Assembly (NCBI RefSeq): GCF_000739435.1
Contig: NZ_CP009159.1
Coordinates: 868,001-932,000, forward strand
DNA: 64,000 bases
Origin: Actinobacillus suis ATCC 33415
GTDB lineage: Bacteria; Pseudomonadota; Gammaproteobacteria; Enterobacterales; Pasteurellaceae
Reading direction: 5' to 3'
Position 1 is the first letter of the stretch. Each line of letters starts with the position of its first letter. Below the pieces are notes generated by a model. It did no database searches. It was not told where the DNA came from and was given only the letters and a program-made list of their open reading frames with translations. Both the position numbers and the translations under genes were made by a program. This document shows positions 27,968 to 36,684 of the stretch, piece by piece.

Positions 27968-28396
27968 TTATGCTTTTTTCACCCCAACTTTAAAGCCTTT
28001 TTCCCAATTTTGTTGGAACTGATTGGCGTTGGATAGCGTTCCTTTACAATAATTCACACGTTGCTGATACATCGCCTCTTTTTGGGTGGTAAATGAATAG
28101 CCGACACGATAGCCGTCCAAATACCAATCATCTGCATCCTTGCACTGTGTTGTATTAATTCTTCCATGCGTAACCGTTTGTTTTTCCAAATTTTTTGGTT
28201 GCTTTGGTCGTTGAGCATAGGTTAGCGCTTTCGGCTCCGGATAGCCTTTTGTCACTTGTACACCCTGACGTTTTTCTGCTTCAAACAGCTTGCCTAAATT
28301 ACTTAGATCTTCCAGTACCGTTTCTGTATCCACAGAACCGCAAGCGCTGAGTAAAAAAGGAATAGTGGTAAATAATGTTAATTTTAGTTTTTTCAT
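27968..28396 (-). CDS. Small lipoprotein, DUF2799-like
   Basis: The 142-aa product starts at the ATG at 28396, which has a GGAG site; a longer frame upstream has no such support. The N-terminus MKKLKLTLFTTIPFLLSAC is a lipoprotein signal with lipobox LSAC. The mature part has a charged middle and a Cys-containing end where CKDADDWYLDGYRVGY recalls the C...DW...G...G pattern of DUF2799. I do not know its function. It lies 50 bp upstream of the HerA-like gene, in the same direction. Confidence 0.65.
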   Translation of the reverse strand: MKKLKLTLFTTIPFLLSACGSVDTETVLEDLSNLGKLFEAEKRQGVQVTKGYPEPKALTYAQRPKQPKNLEKQTVTHGRINTTQCKDADDWYLDGYRVGYSFTTQKEAMYQQRVNYCKGTLSNANQFQQNWEKGFKVGVKKA

Positions 28397-28558
28397 TTCT
28401 ACTCCAAAACGTCTATCAAGCATTTGATAGACCCCTTAAACACCACAAAAGTGGTATGACCTCAATAAAAAGCGCACAAATTTACAATAAATTCTGAGAT
28501 TTGTAAAAGTAATTTTTAGGTATCGCAAGCGGTTAAATTTCAGGATTTTTTTGCAAAA

Positions 28559-28596
28559 AAGAAGCCTCCGCAATAAGCAACTTGCGGAGGCTTCTT
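28559..28596. terminator. Strong terminator after rhlB
   Basis: A perfect 15-bp stem (28559-28573 with 28582-28596, AAGAAGCCTCCGCAA on the left) with an 8-nt loop is followed on the minus strand by a T-rich tract. It ends the rhlB transcript. Confidence 0.92.
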
Positions 28597-28613
28597 GATA
28601 TAGTATAGAAAGA

Positions 28614-29837
28614 TTAACGACGTTTAGCTGCCGAATGTCTTGGGCCTCGAGCCACTCGAGCCGGCTTCGGCAACGCTAATAACGCACTGGCGTCATATTG
28701 GCTCACCGGAATCGCATGGCCGATATATTCTTCAATTGCCGGTAAATTCACAGCGTAACGCTCACAGGCAAAGCTAATCGAATGACCGCTCTCTCCGGCA
28801 CGTCCGGTACGCCCGATACGATGCACATAGTCTTCACGATCATCCGGCAAATCATAGTTAAAGACATGGGTCACTTCCGGAATATGCAAACCACGGGCAG
28901 CAACATCGGTTACCACTAAAATATCTAACTGACCTTTGGTAAAGCTATCTAACAGTGCCAAACGTTTTTTCTGTGCAATATCACCGGTTAACAGCCCAAC
29001 ACGGTGACCATCCGCCACTAAATAACTCCAAATTTCTTCACATTTATGTTTAGTGTTGGCAAAAATCATACAACGATCCGGCCACTCTTCTTCTAATAAG
29101 GTGAGCAATAACGCCATTTTGTCTTCATTAGAAGGGTAAAATAATTCTTCTTTAATGCGATGTCCGGTACGTTGCAACGGCTCAATTTCAATATATTGCG
29201 CATCATTCATATCTTCATACGCCAACTCTCGCACACGTGGCGAAAGTGTTGCAGAAAATAACATGGTCAAGCGTTGCGCCGGTTTCGGGCATTTACGCAT
29301 TAAATAACGAATATCTTTAATAAAGCCGAGATCGAACATACGATCCGCCTCGTCCAACACCACCACTTGCACTTTATCTAAATTGATCACGCCTTGTTTA
29401 ACATAATCAATTACACGTCCGGTGGTGCCGACTAAAATATCTACACCTTGTTCAATCGCTTGCACTTGCTTGTCATAACCGTCTCCACCGTAAGCCAACG
29501 CAAGTTTTAAATCGGAATGTTTCACCAATAGCTCGGCATCCGAACCAATTTGCACCGCAAGCTCACGAGTGGGCGCTAAGATTAAAGCTCGAGGCTGATT
29601 AGTTGCTGTTTGAATATCGTTAGTTAATAAATGATGGAAAGTTGCAACCAAAAACGCCATGGTTTTACCCGTACCGGTTTGCGCCTGTCCGGCAATATCA
29701 TTGCCGGCTAAAGTAATCGGCAACGTTTTCGCCTGAATAGGCGTACAGAATTCAAATCCTTTACTGTCGAGTGCCGCAATTACATTTTCATGAATCGGAA
29801 AATCAATAAAACGCTGTTCGGTGAGATGTTTGGACAT
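28614..29837 (-). CDS. rhlB: ATP-dependent RNA helicase RhlB
   Basis: RhlB is the DEAD-box helicase of the RNase E degradosome and feeds unwound RNA to PNPase, whose gene is also in this window. The 407-aa product (421 in E. coli) begins with [10 protein letters not shown], matching the RhlB N-terminus. It has Walker [19 protein letters not shown] in [17 protein letters not shown] and [10 protein letters not shown], then a short basic tail ([14 protein letters not shown]). The AAGGAG site before the start is good. RhlE and SrmB are the alternatives; the N-terminus and tail favour RhlB. Confidence 0.92.
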   Translation of the reverse strand: MSKHLTEQRFIDFPIHENVIAALDSKGFEFCTPIQAKTLPITLAGNDIAGQAQTGTGKTMAFLVATFHHLLTNDIQTATNQPRALILAPTRELAVQIGSDAELLVKHSDLKLALAYGGDGYDKQVQAIEQGVDILVGTTGRVIDYVKQGVINLDKVQVVVLDEADRMFDLGFIKDIRYLMRKCPKPAQRLTMLFSATLSPRVRELAYEDMNDAQYIEIEPLQRTGHRIKEELFYPSNEDKMALLLTLLEEEWPDRCMIFANTKHKCEEIWSYLVADGHRVGLLTGDIAQKKRLALLDSFTKGQLDILVVTDVAARGLHIPEVTHVFNYDLPDDREDYVHRIGRTGRAGESGHSISFACERYAVNLPAIEEYIGHAIPVSQYDASALLALPKPARVARGPRHSAAKRR

Positions 29838-30483
29838 CGCAAATCTCCTTTTGATGGTTCAATTTAAAGCCGTAGCACAGGCTATAAGCATATCACAGAA
29901 GCGAAATATTGAGTAGAAGGTGATTATTTCGCCAGTCAGATTGCGTTACTCCGCCCTCCCTCTAATTAGCTGCTCGCAAATTAGCCTAACACCTCCTTAA
30001 TGTTAATTTACATTTCATTACATAAAATTAAATTACTCAATTGTTAAATTTACCTTTGGAAATAAAATGCACAGCAAAGATCAATTTTTGATCAATCAAA
30101 CCATTTTATTTTTTGCACACAACTGATTAGACCAGTTTAAATTAAAACCAAAAAGCACATGCTTTAATCACCTTATTTTAACATTTAAGCAACTTTTTAT
30201 TTAAATAACATTAGCAAAAAAGTGGTTATCTTCTTGGAATTTGCTGAATTTTGCACACAAAACCTAGCAAAAGTCATAAATATCATTTTTCATAACAAAA
30301 TATAAACAATTTTTTATCATACTTTTCAAATATAAAGTTTACTTAATATTACATAGATTGAGCTTAATATTTACAATTTACAAAACTGAATTTATTATGC
30401 ACCCCGCCAACGCATAACGGATTTCATGTATTGGCAAAATTCATTTCATTTTTTAATTTTTGATAATAAGGAGTTTATTAAAA
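29838..30483. other. Long AT-rich gap between rhlB and flp1
   Basis: I see no gene in these 646 bp. The region carries the rhlB promoter side, the flp promoter (30370-30398), the palindrome GATCAATTTTTGATC (30079-30093) and two copies of TTTTGCACACAA (30111-30122 and 30249-30260). It is far more AT-rich than its flanks, which would suit H-NS-type silencing of the pilus operon. Confidence 0.6.
30370..30398 (+). promoter_or_regulatory. Sigma-70 promoter of the flp-tad operon
   Basis: TTTACA (30370-30375), a 17-bp spacer and TATTAT (30393-30398) give a near-consensus promoter. A start near 30405 would leave a leader of about 80 nt before flp1. Confidence 0.7.
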
Positions 30484-30729
30484 ATGTTATCAACTTTAAC
30501 CACAAAAGCTTATATCGCTGTAACTGAAGGTATCCGCAACTTTAAACAAAACCAACAAGGTGTAACCGCTATCGAATACGGTTTAATTGCTGTGGCTTTA
30601 GCAATTTTAATTATTACTGTGTTCTATAATGATGGTGGTTTTATCCAAAGTTTAAAAGCTAAATTTGCTGATCTTACAAAATCAATTGATAGTGTTAACG
30701 GGAAATTAAGTATTAACCAATCAAAATAA
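30484..30729 (+). CDS. flp1: Flp pilin 1, major Tad pilus subunit
   Basis: Flp pilins polymerise into bundled pili used for tight adherence and biofilm. The 81-aa preprotein starts at the ATG at 30484, which has an AAGGAG site; the frame is open slightly upstream without one. The 26-residue leader ends in QQG, followed by VTAIEYGLIAVALAILII, the G/xxxxEY motif cut by the TadV peptidase, with E31 and Y32. The mature pilin is 55 aa with one hydrophobic helix and a polar tail. It is the first gene of the 14-gene operon. Confidence 0.95.
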   Translation: MLSTLTTKAYIAVTEGIRNFKQNQQGVTAIEYGLIAVALAILIITVFYNDGGFIQSLKAKFADLTKSIDSVNGKLSINQSK

Positions 30730-30734
30730 AATTC

Positions 30735-30757
30735 TTATACCTTTTAATTGGGTATAA
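30735..30757 (+). promoter_or_regulatory. Hairpin between flp1 and flp2
   Basis: TTATACC (30735-30741) pairs with GGTATAA (30751-30757) around a 9-nt loop. It is followed by A-rich rather than T-rich sequence, so an RNA-stability or processing role protecting the flp1 3' end is more likely than termination. Confidence 0.5.
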
Positions 30758-30784
30758 AAATACGAAAGTCTCTCAGCCATAAAC

Positions 30785-30976
30785 ATGAAAAAACTTCTAC
30801 AGTTTTCTCGCCTGCAACAAGGTGTTACCACCATTGAATACGGCTTAATCGCTGTCGCAATGGCGGTTTTTGTTGTGGCAATTTTATATGGTGAGGCAAG
30901 TTTCACGGATGAAACCTTAAAAAAATATAACCAGCTTTCCGAGTTGGTTAGAACGGCGCTTTTGAGTACGTCTTAA
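30785..30976 (+). CDS. flp2: Flp pilin 2 (second prepilin)
   Basis: This is a second Flp-type prepilin of 63 aa. A short 13-residue leader ends in QQG, followed by VTTIEYGLIAVAMAVFVV, so the TadV site is intact, and the mature form would be 50 aa. The core is nearly identical to Flp1, suggesting tandem duplication, but the tail differs. No Shine-Dalgarno motif precedes its ATG, and a hairpin separates it from flp1. Expression is therefore probably lower, as for minor or accessory Flp2 in Aggregatibacter. Confidence 0.9.
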   Translation: MKKLLQFSRLQQGVTTIEYGLIAVAMAVFVVAILYGEASFTDETLKKYNQLSELVRTALLSTS

Positions 30977-31015
30977 AGGCGCCGGTAAAGGGCATAAACG
31001 ATAAGGATATCACTT

Positions 31016-31447
31016 ATGACACTCTTTATAACCTCCCTTCTTGCCATAATCATTTGTTTACTGATAACCCTTTGCTGGACGGACTTACGTTATCGGCTTA
31101 TCAGTAATCGAATCATTATGGCATTATTGTTGGTCACTATTCCCTTTAGCTATTTAGTGCATGGCACACTGTTTTGGCTACCTGCATTGCTCTGTTTAGC
31201 CATCGGTTTCATACTCTTTATGTTCAACATTATCGGCGCCGGCGATGTGAAGTTGCTTGCGGTGTTGATGTTGGCAATTCCATCACATTTTGCAGTTTTT
31301 TTCCTTTTTTTAACCGCTTGTGCGGGTTTGTTGCTCATTATTATCGGCTGGTTGTTTTATCGACAGTCCATTCGGGAAAAAGGATTACCTTATGGTATCG
31401 CAATCAGTGTTGGCTTTCTTACCACCTTACTACTTTTTAACTATTAG
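31016..31447 (+). CDS. tadV: TadV prepilin peptidase (A24 family)
   Basis: TadV is the inner-membrane aspartic peptidase that removes the leaders of Flp1, Flp2, TadE and TadF. The 143-aa, strongly hydrophobic product has the two catalytic aspartates at D23 (CWTDLRYRLISN) and D77 in the GxGD motif (GAGDVKLLAVL). It is the short TadV/CpaA form without the methyltransferase domain. A perfect uptake core sits inside the gene at 31313-31321, the only one I found in the pilus genes. Confidence 0.95.
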   Translation: MTLFITSLLAIIICLLITLCWTDLRYRLISNRIIMALLLVTIPFSYLVHGTLFWLPALLCLAIGFILFMFNIIGAGDVKLLAVLMLAIPSHFAVFFLFLTACAGLLLIIIGWLFYRQSIREKGLPYGIAISVGFLTTLLLFNY

Positions 31448-31471
31448 AATTTAAACCTAAGGAAATAACTA

Positions 31472-32281
31472 ATGAACTATAGAGTGCTATTTATCATCTC
31501 GACCTTCATTCTCGTTATCGGCTTTGGTGGACTATTTATGCTGCCGAATGCAGAAGATAACGTTCCTCAAAACGAAACGGCTGCAGCAAGTACGGAAACA
31601 ACCACGCAGCCTGAAGTGGCAACTAAAGTGATTACTACCGCCACCCTTAATCGAGACTTAACCAAAGGGACGTTAATTCAAGCGGAAGATTATACCCTTT
31701 CGGAATTAACTGTACCGGAAACCAGTCCGTTACTCAGTAACGATTTAAAAAGCTTACTTGAAGCAGCAACCGTACCAACGCTACAAGGTTTTGTTGCTAC
31801 TGAAAATATTAAAGCCGGTTCTTTACTGCAACCGGAATTGCTGATTACACCGGACGATCCTCGTTTTATTCTGTTTAGCATTAATCCGCAACAAGAAGTT
31901 GCCTATCGAGTGTATATCCAAAGTGCCGAACAATATATTTTAGATTCGGTACGTAGCGGCGATAGCGTTTCGGTATTTAGCCAACAAACCGATCTTGCTC
32001 ACCGAGAAAGAGACCAAGGCTCTTTAGTAAAACTTGCCGATAACCTTACCGTGTTACAGGTAAAAACTTTCACAGCGGAAGAAAACAAAAATGCAAGTGA
32101 ACAGAAAAAAGATTTCTTAGGCTACATCAGCTTAAAAGTAGATGCAGCGATGCTGAAATCATTTTATTCACTTGATAAGCAAGCCAAATTAATTGTGTTA
32201 CCAACTGATGCTGCAACCAAAGCTATTAATCATCGAGGTATGTTTATTCGCCAATTACGAGGAAAAAATAATGCGAACTAA
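31472..32281 (+). CDS. rcpC: Pilus assembly protein RcpC (CpaB family)
   Basis: RcpC/CpaB is a periplasmic component linked to the secretin and thought to modulate pilus extrusion. The 269-aa product has one N-terminal membrane anchor (VLFIISTFILVIGFGGLFM), a low-complexity Thr/Glu linker, then an SAF-type domain (about 50-130, with LNRDLTKGTLIQAEDYTL). A RcpC/CpaB-type domain extends to the C-terminus. Its last 11 bases overlap the rcpA start, so the two are coupled. Confidence 0.9.
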   Translation: MNYRVLFIISTFILVIGFGGLFMLPNAEDNVPQNETAAASTETTTQPEVATKVITTATLNRDLTKGTLIQAEDYTLSELTVPETSPLLSNDLKSLLEAATVPTLQGFVATENIKAGSLLQPELLITPDDPRFILFSINPQQEVAYRVYIQSAEQYILDSVRSGDSVSVFSQQTDLAHRERDQGSLVKLADNLTVLQVKTFTAEENKNASEQKKDFLGYISLKVDAAMLKSFYSLDKQAKLIVLPTDAATKAINHRGMFIRQLRGKNNAN

Positions 32282-33653
32282 TTTCTTTCCGAAAACATTA
32301 ATCTGCTCTGTGCTGCTAGGCTTATTTGCATTTTCACATACTGCAGCGGCAAAAACCTTCACTCTTGAACAAGGGCAAAGCCAGTTAATTAAAACCGATG
32401 CCAAAATTGATACGGTATTTGTTTCTTCGCCGGATATTGCCGATTATGAAATTTTAGATGACAACACCTTTATGTTATACGCCAAAGCGGAAGGTCGTGC
32501 CGAAATCGTCGCATTTGATGTGGACGGTACGCCATTAACCGAAGATTTCATTAACGTGAATAATGCGATCAATAACATTGCAGCAACAAATGAACAAATC
32601 CAAACACGTTTTCCGAACAGTAACCTTTCGGTAAAAAAAATCGGGAAAGCTTATGTGATTGAGGGAAAAGCAAAAAACGCCGCCGAGAGCGAAGAGATCA
32701 ACCGGATTGTCGGTGAATCGCTCGGAGCTGGTAAAAAAGTCGTTGAAGCGAAAGTCGAAGGTTCAGAAGATGCCATTCCTTTCTTAGATAAGTACCAATA
32801 CGAAGGCATTATTAATAACGCTAACGAAGAAGACGCAACGCAGATCAATGTGAAACTAACCGTTGCGGAAGTGAATAAAACCTTCTCAGACGAAATTGGG
32901 ATTAACTGGAACAATCTAAGCGGTAACTTTTTCCGCAATTTAGGTAGTGCGGCAATCAATGGCGGTTTTGGTAAAAGCGGCGGTCAATTAGCATTGGTAA
33001 ATTCGAATAATTTAAATGTGTTATTAAGCGCCTTAGACAACCAAAACAACGGCAAAATTTTAGCTGAACCGAATATATCAATGCTTTCCGGCGAAACCGC
33101 AGATATTTTGGTCGGTGGTGAAGTACCTTTCGTACAACGAAACAGAGACGGTGAATTGAACGTACTTTATAAAGAGTTCGGTATTAAACTTGCCGTGGGC
33201 GCTAAAGTGCAAAAAAGCGATCGTATCCGCTTATTGTTATCACAATCGGTTAGCACCATTGCCGGTAACTACGAAATCGATGATAACCATATCCCGATTT
33301 TTAATACTCGTCGCTCAAAATCAACCTTTGAAGTTGGTAATGGTGAGAGCTTTATTATCAGCGGCTTACTCAATAAACAAGATATCGAAGGTATTAAGAA
33401 GGTTCCATTCTTAGGCGATGTACCGATTTTAGGCGCATTCTTCCGTAGTGCGAATTCATCACGTGAGAGTAAAGAATTAGTGGTTGTGGCAACGGTTAAT
33501 CTAGTTAAACCGGTTGATGGCTCACAAATACTTTATCCGACATTTGAAAATACCGGCACGATGGAACGTTTCTTTAACAGTACATCACTGAAAAATGTTT
33601 ATCACAAAACATTAACGTCTAACTTCTTAAAAAATGGTGGGTTTATCCAATGA
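32271..33653 (+). CDS. rcpA: Tad pilus secretin RcpA
   Basis: RcpA forms the outer-membrane channel through which the Flp pilus passes. From the ATG at 32271, with a GAGG site just before it inside rcpC, the product is 460 aa. It has a signal peptide ending in SHTAAA, then a short periplasmic domain with the BON-like stretch VIEGKAKNAAESEEI. The secretin core begins near residue 185, and the hallmark VPFLGDVPILGAFF lies near 375-390. The frame is open upstream into rcpC, but that extension lacks a signal peptide. It overlaps rcpB by four bases. Confidence 0.94.
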   Translation: MRTNFFPKTLICSVLLGLFAFSHTAAAKTFTLEQGQSQLIKTDAKIDTVFVSSPDIADYEILDDNTFMLYAKAEGRAEIVAFDVDGTPLTEDFINVNNAINNIAATNEQIQTRFPNSNLSVKKIGKAYVIEGKAKNAAESEEINRIVGESLGAGKKVVEAKVEGSEDAIPFLDKYQYEGIINNANEEDATQINVKLTVAEVNKTFSDEIGINWNNLSGNFFRNLGSAAINGGFGKSGGQLALVNSNNLNVLLSALDNQNNGKILAEPNISMLSGETADILVGGEVPFVQRNRDGELNVLYKEFGIKLAVGAKVQKSDRIRLLLSQSVSTIAGNYEIDDNHIPIFNTRRSKSTFEVGNGESFIISGLLNKQDIEGIKKVPFLGDVPILGAFFRSANSSRESKELVVVATVNLVKPVDGSQILYPTFENTGTMERFFNSTSLKNVYHKTLTSNFLKNGGFIQ

Positions 33654-34150
33654 AAAAATTAATCACAATTTGTGCAGGTTTAGGTCTGACACTAACCACC
33701 TATGCAATGGCTAGCACTGAATTACCTAAAACAATTCGTCCGGTACAGCCGACTCATAGCGAATTGGTTTCAAATAAATCCTTAGTAGTAAAACGCTTTA
33801 TATTAGCCGAACCATCGGATGTGGCATTTGAAAACTTAGTTTCAGATGTAAGACGCCATTCATCCAGTGATAAAAATAGTCAAGCGATCCACATTATTTC
33901 GTATGACAACTCAGCAAAAACATTAGCTAAAAATATTAGCAAGCGTTTAAAAGCGTTACACGTTAAACCGGCTATCCACGTAGAACATTATAAAACGAAA
34001 AATAGCCTTTATCCGCTTTATGTAGAGATCCGTCAAATTGCTAAGCGTACTTCGCTATGCAAAGTGGAAACGGCTGAAGATCATATCGGGTTCGATTCAT
34101 ATCACGATTGTGCTCTCAAACATAATAACCAAGTGCAGCTGAAATATTAG
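33650..34150 (+). CDS. rcpB: Tad pilus outer-membrane assembly protein RcpB
   Basis: RcpB is an outer-membrane-associated protein that works with the RcpA secretin; a gating role has been proposed in Aggregatibacter. The 166-aa product has a signal peptide (MKKLITICAGLGLTLTTYAMA) and a small mixed domain ending with two cysteines that could pair (LCKVETAEDH and YHDCALKH). It overlaps the rcpA stop by ATGA, so translation is coupled. A 120-bp gap with a nested stem-loop separates it from tadZ. Identification depends mainly on position and size. Confidence 0.85.
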   Translation: MKKLITICAGLGLTLTTYAMASTELPKTIRPVQPTHSELVSNKSLVVKRFILAEPSDVAFENLVSDVRRHSSSDKNSQAIHIISYDNSAKTLAKNISKRLKALHVKPAIHVEHYKTKNSLYPLYVEIRQIAKRTSLCKVETAEDHIGFDSYHDCALKHNNQVQLKY

Positions 34151-34159
34151 GACTCATTC

Positions 34160-34240
34160 GGGATTGTTGCTTTTATATTGTGTACGAGGAGGTCTTTATC
34201 TAGCCAATATAAAAGACATTTTAGCGTAAATGGCAATCCC
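34160..34240 (+). promoter_or_regulatory. Nested stem-loop between rcpB and tadZ
   Basis: GGGATTG (34160-34166) pairs with CAATCCC (34234-34240). Inside it CTTTTATATTG (34170-34180) pairs perfectly with CAATATAAAAG (34205-34215). The 24-nt apical loop exposes AGGAGG, a full Shine-Dalgarno sequence, with no start codon after it. It is the largest gap inside the operon. Confidence 0.7.
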
Positions 34241-34270
34241 CATTTAAATAATAACTAAAAGGATTTAATT

Positions 34271-35398
34271 ATGTTATTGCTCGATCAAGAAGGTCATGGC
34301 GGCGAAGGTGTTGATAGCATCCGCAAAATTGCCATTATCTCTGAAAAAAATGGCATTAATAATCATATTGCCCAACTTCTTCGTTCTCGTGGATTAGAAA
34401 ATATTGAATTAATTCACGCTAACTTTTTTAACGCCGAAAATCTCGCATTTTCTGCAGAAGAAACTGTAGGTGTCATTGTTGATATTCAAGATGAAACCAA
34501 ACTCGCCAACATTACCGGTCGCATTCACAGCGTTATCCCACAAAATGTATGGTGTTGTGTGGTTGGGGAAAGCGACTCCATTTCACTTTTACAAAAGCTA
34601 TTAGAACAAGGCGTACTGTATTTCAACAGTGAAACGCAATTAACCCAAATGGTTGCTCGTATCTTGGGTGGAATGAATATTCCATTAGTGCGCCATACTA
34701 TCAAGATTTCCGTATTAGGTTGTAAAGGCGGTATTGGGGCAAGTTTTATTAGCTCTCATATTGCGCAAACCATTGCTACCGAGAAAAAAGTGCCGGTGTT
34801 GCTGGCACAAGGCTCAAACGGTTCGCAAGATTTAGATTTGCTATTTGATAAGAAGCTGCAAAGTGACGTAGCGGAATATACTGCAAATTTAGATTTATAT
34901 CGTGGCGTACCATCCAGACTTGCTAGCGAAACGCTGAATAAATACAACTTCATCGTTTATGACCAACCGATCTTTAACGTAAATAAAGAAGACTACCCAA
35001 GCATATTACAACACAGCAATACTTTTGTATTGGTCGTGGAACGTAAGATTAGCTCTCTACGTGTAGCGAAACAGTTCTTAGGCGAATGCGAGCGAATGAA
35101 AGCCAATACCGGCAGATTAATTCGTACCTTTGTCTGTATTTCTGACCATAAGCAAGAAACAGCAAAACTGATGGCAACCGCTGATATTGAACGTTTATTG
35201 AAATGTGAAGTAGATGGTGTGATTCCCTATAACAAACAATCTACCAATAAAGATACCGTACTGACATCAACTTTAAGCCGCCAAGGCAAAAAAGAAATAG
35301 CAACGCTGGCGATGAAGGTCATTGGCATACTCTCTCGCCAAGCAGCTCAACGTAATAAAAAAGTAGGTCTGTCCTTATTCCAAAAACTCTTTAAATAA
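34271..35398 (+). CDS. tadZ: Pilus localisation ATPase TadZ (CpaE family)
   Basis: TadZ is a MinD/ParA-like protein that marks the pole or site where the Tad machine assembles. The 375-aa product has a receiver-like N-terminal domain (about 15-140) without the usual phosphorylation set. A deviant Walker A, CKGGIGASFISSHIAQ, follows near 157-172, then YDQP as a Walker B-like strand. It ends with a basic amphipathic tail (RNKKVGLSLFQKLFK) that could touch the membrane. It starts the second half of the operon after the stem-loop, nine bases before the motor ATPase gene. Confidence 0.92.
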   Translation: MLLLDQEGHGGEGVDSIRKIAIISEKNGINNHIAQLLRSRGLENIELIHANFFNAENLAFSAEETVGVIVDIQDETKLANITGRIHSVIPQNVWCCVVGESDSISLLQKLLEQGVLYFNSETQLTQMVARILGGMNIPLVRHTIKISVLGCKGGIGASFISSHIAQTIATEKKVPVLLAQGSNGSQDLDLLFDKKLQSDVAEYTANLDLYRGVPSRLASETLNKYNFIVYDQPIFNVNKEDYPSILQHSNTFVLVVERKISSLRVAKQFLGECERMKANTGRLIRTFVCISDHKQETAKLMATADIERLLKCEVDGVIPYNKQSTNKDTVLTSTLSRQGKKEIATLAMKVIGILSRQAAQRNKKVGLSLFQKLFK

Positions 35399-35406
35399 CG
35401 ATTATT

Positions 35407-36684
35407 ATGCTAACAAAAGAACAACAAATATTCTTCCGCACAGAATTACTCAGTAATTTGGACGTGGAAAAACTCGATGAAATCCAAAACGAGCGTAATA
35501 AATTAATTGAAGAACTTACTCAGTCTCTTTATCGCATTGCTAGCAGTAATGCGATTTATCTGACACCTGCCGATGCTACTTATATGGCAGGCTTAGTCGC
35601 AGATGAAATTGACGGGTATGGCCCGATACGTGAGTTAATGGAAGATGAAACCGTCAATGATATTTTAGTTAACGGCCCGGATAATATCTGGATTGAACGT
35701 GCAGGTATTCTTGAGAAAACCAACCGAACCTTTATCAATAACGAACAATTAACCGATATTGCAAAGCGCCTTGTCGCTCGAGTCGGTCGCCGTATTGATG
35801 AAGGCATGCCGTTAGTTGACTCTCGTTTACCTGACGGTAGCCGTTTAAACGTAGTTATTCAACCGATCGCATTGGACGGAACTTCTATCTCGATTCGTAA
35901 ATTCTCTAAATCGAAAAAATCATTACAAGATTTGGTTAATTTCGGTTCAATGACGTTGGATATGGCAAATTTCCTAATTATTGCCGCACGCTCACGTGTG
36001 AATATCATTGTTTCAGGCGGTACGGGGTCGGGTAAAACCACCTTACTTAATGCGCTCTCCAACTATATTTCACCAACCGAACGTGTACTAACGTTGGAAG
36101 ATACGGCGGAATTGCGTTTAGAACAGCCGCATGTAGTTCGACTGGAAACTCGTTTAGCCGGTGTAGAAAAAACCGGTGAAATTTCGATGCAAGACTTAGT
36201 AATCAATGCGTTACGTATGCGTCCGGAACGAATCATCGTCGGTGAGTGTCGTGGTGCGGAAGCATTCCAAATGTTACAAGCGATGAACACCGGCCATGAC
36301 GGTTCAATGTCAACCTTGCACGCCAATAGCCCAAGAGATGCGACCGCTCGTTTGGAAAGTATGGTGATGATGTCGAATGCTTCCCTACCGCTTGAGGCGA
36401 TTCGCCGTAATATTTCTTCTGCGGTAAATATTATTATTCAAGCGTCTCGTTTGAATGACGGCTCTCGTAAAGTTACCAATATTACTGAAATTTTAGGCAT
36501 GGAAAACGGGCAAATCGTCTTACAAGATATTTTCTCATTTGAGCCGAGTAAATATCGTGATGAAAATAACAAAATTATCGGTAAGTTTATCAATCACGGC
36601 TTACTCACACGCTCGGTGGTTTATCAAAACGCCCAAATGTTTAATTTAAGTAATGAGCTACAAAACATCTTTAAGGAGAAATAA
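35407..36684 (+). CDS. tadA: Tad pilus motor ATPase TadA (type II/IV secretion ATPase)
   Basis: This cytoplasmic hexameric ATPase drives Flp pilus extension. The 425-aa product has an N-terminal domain (about 1-170, with DEIDGYGPIRELMEDETVNDILVNG in pieces), Walker A SGGTGSGKTTLLNALS, the Asp box LTLEDTAELRL, Walker B ERIIVGECRGAEAF and the His box MSTLHANSPRDA. All nucleotide-binding elements are intact. The stop overlaps the tadB start (TAATG). The symbol collides with the tRNA deaminase gene at 9981-10505; the two proteins are unrelated. Confidence 0.97.
   Translation: MLTKEQQIFFRTELLSNLDVEKLDEIQNERNKLIEELTQSLYRIASSNAIYLTPADATYMAGLVADEIDGYGPIRELMEDETVNDILVNGPDNIWIERAGILEKTNRTFINNEQLTDIAKRLVARVGRRIDEGMPLVDSRLPDGSRLNVVIQPIALDGTSISIRKFSKSKKSLQDLVNFGSMTLDMANFLIIAARSRVNIIVSGGTGSGKTTLLNALSNYISPTERVLTLEDTAELRLEQPHVVRLETRLAGVEKTGEISMQDLVINALRMRPERIIVGECRGAEAFQMLQAMNTGHDGSMSTLHANSPRDATARLESMVMMSNASLPLEAIRRNISSAVNIIIQASRLNDGSRKVTNITEILGMENGQIVLQDIFSFEPSKYRDENNKIIGKFINHGLLTRSVVYQNAQMFNLSNELQNIFKEK

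Noticed and set aside
34188..34204. Possible tiny gene started by the AGGAGG in the rcpB-tadZ loop
   Set aside because: No ATG, GTG or TTG stands at proper distance, and the sequence soon meets a stop.
9981..36684. Two genes with the symbol tadA taken as duplicates
   Set aside because: One is the zinc tRNA deaminase, the other a secretion-type ATPase; the shared name is historical only.
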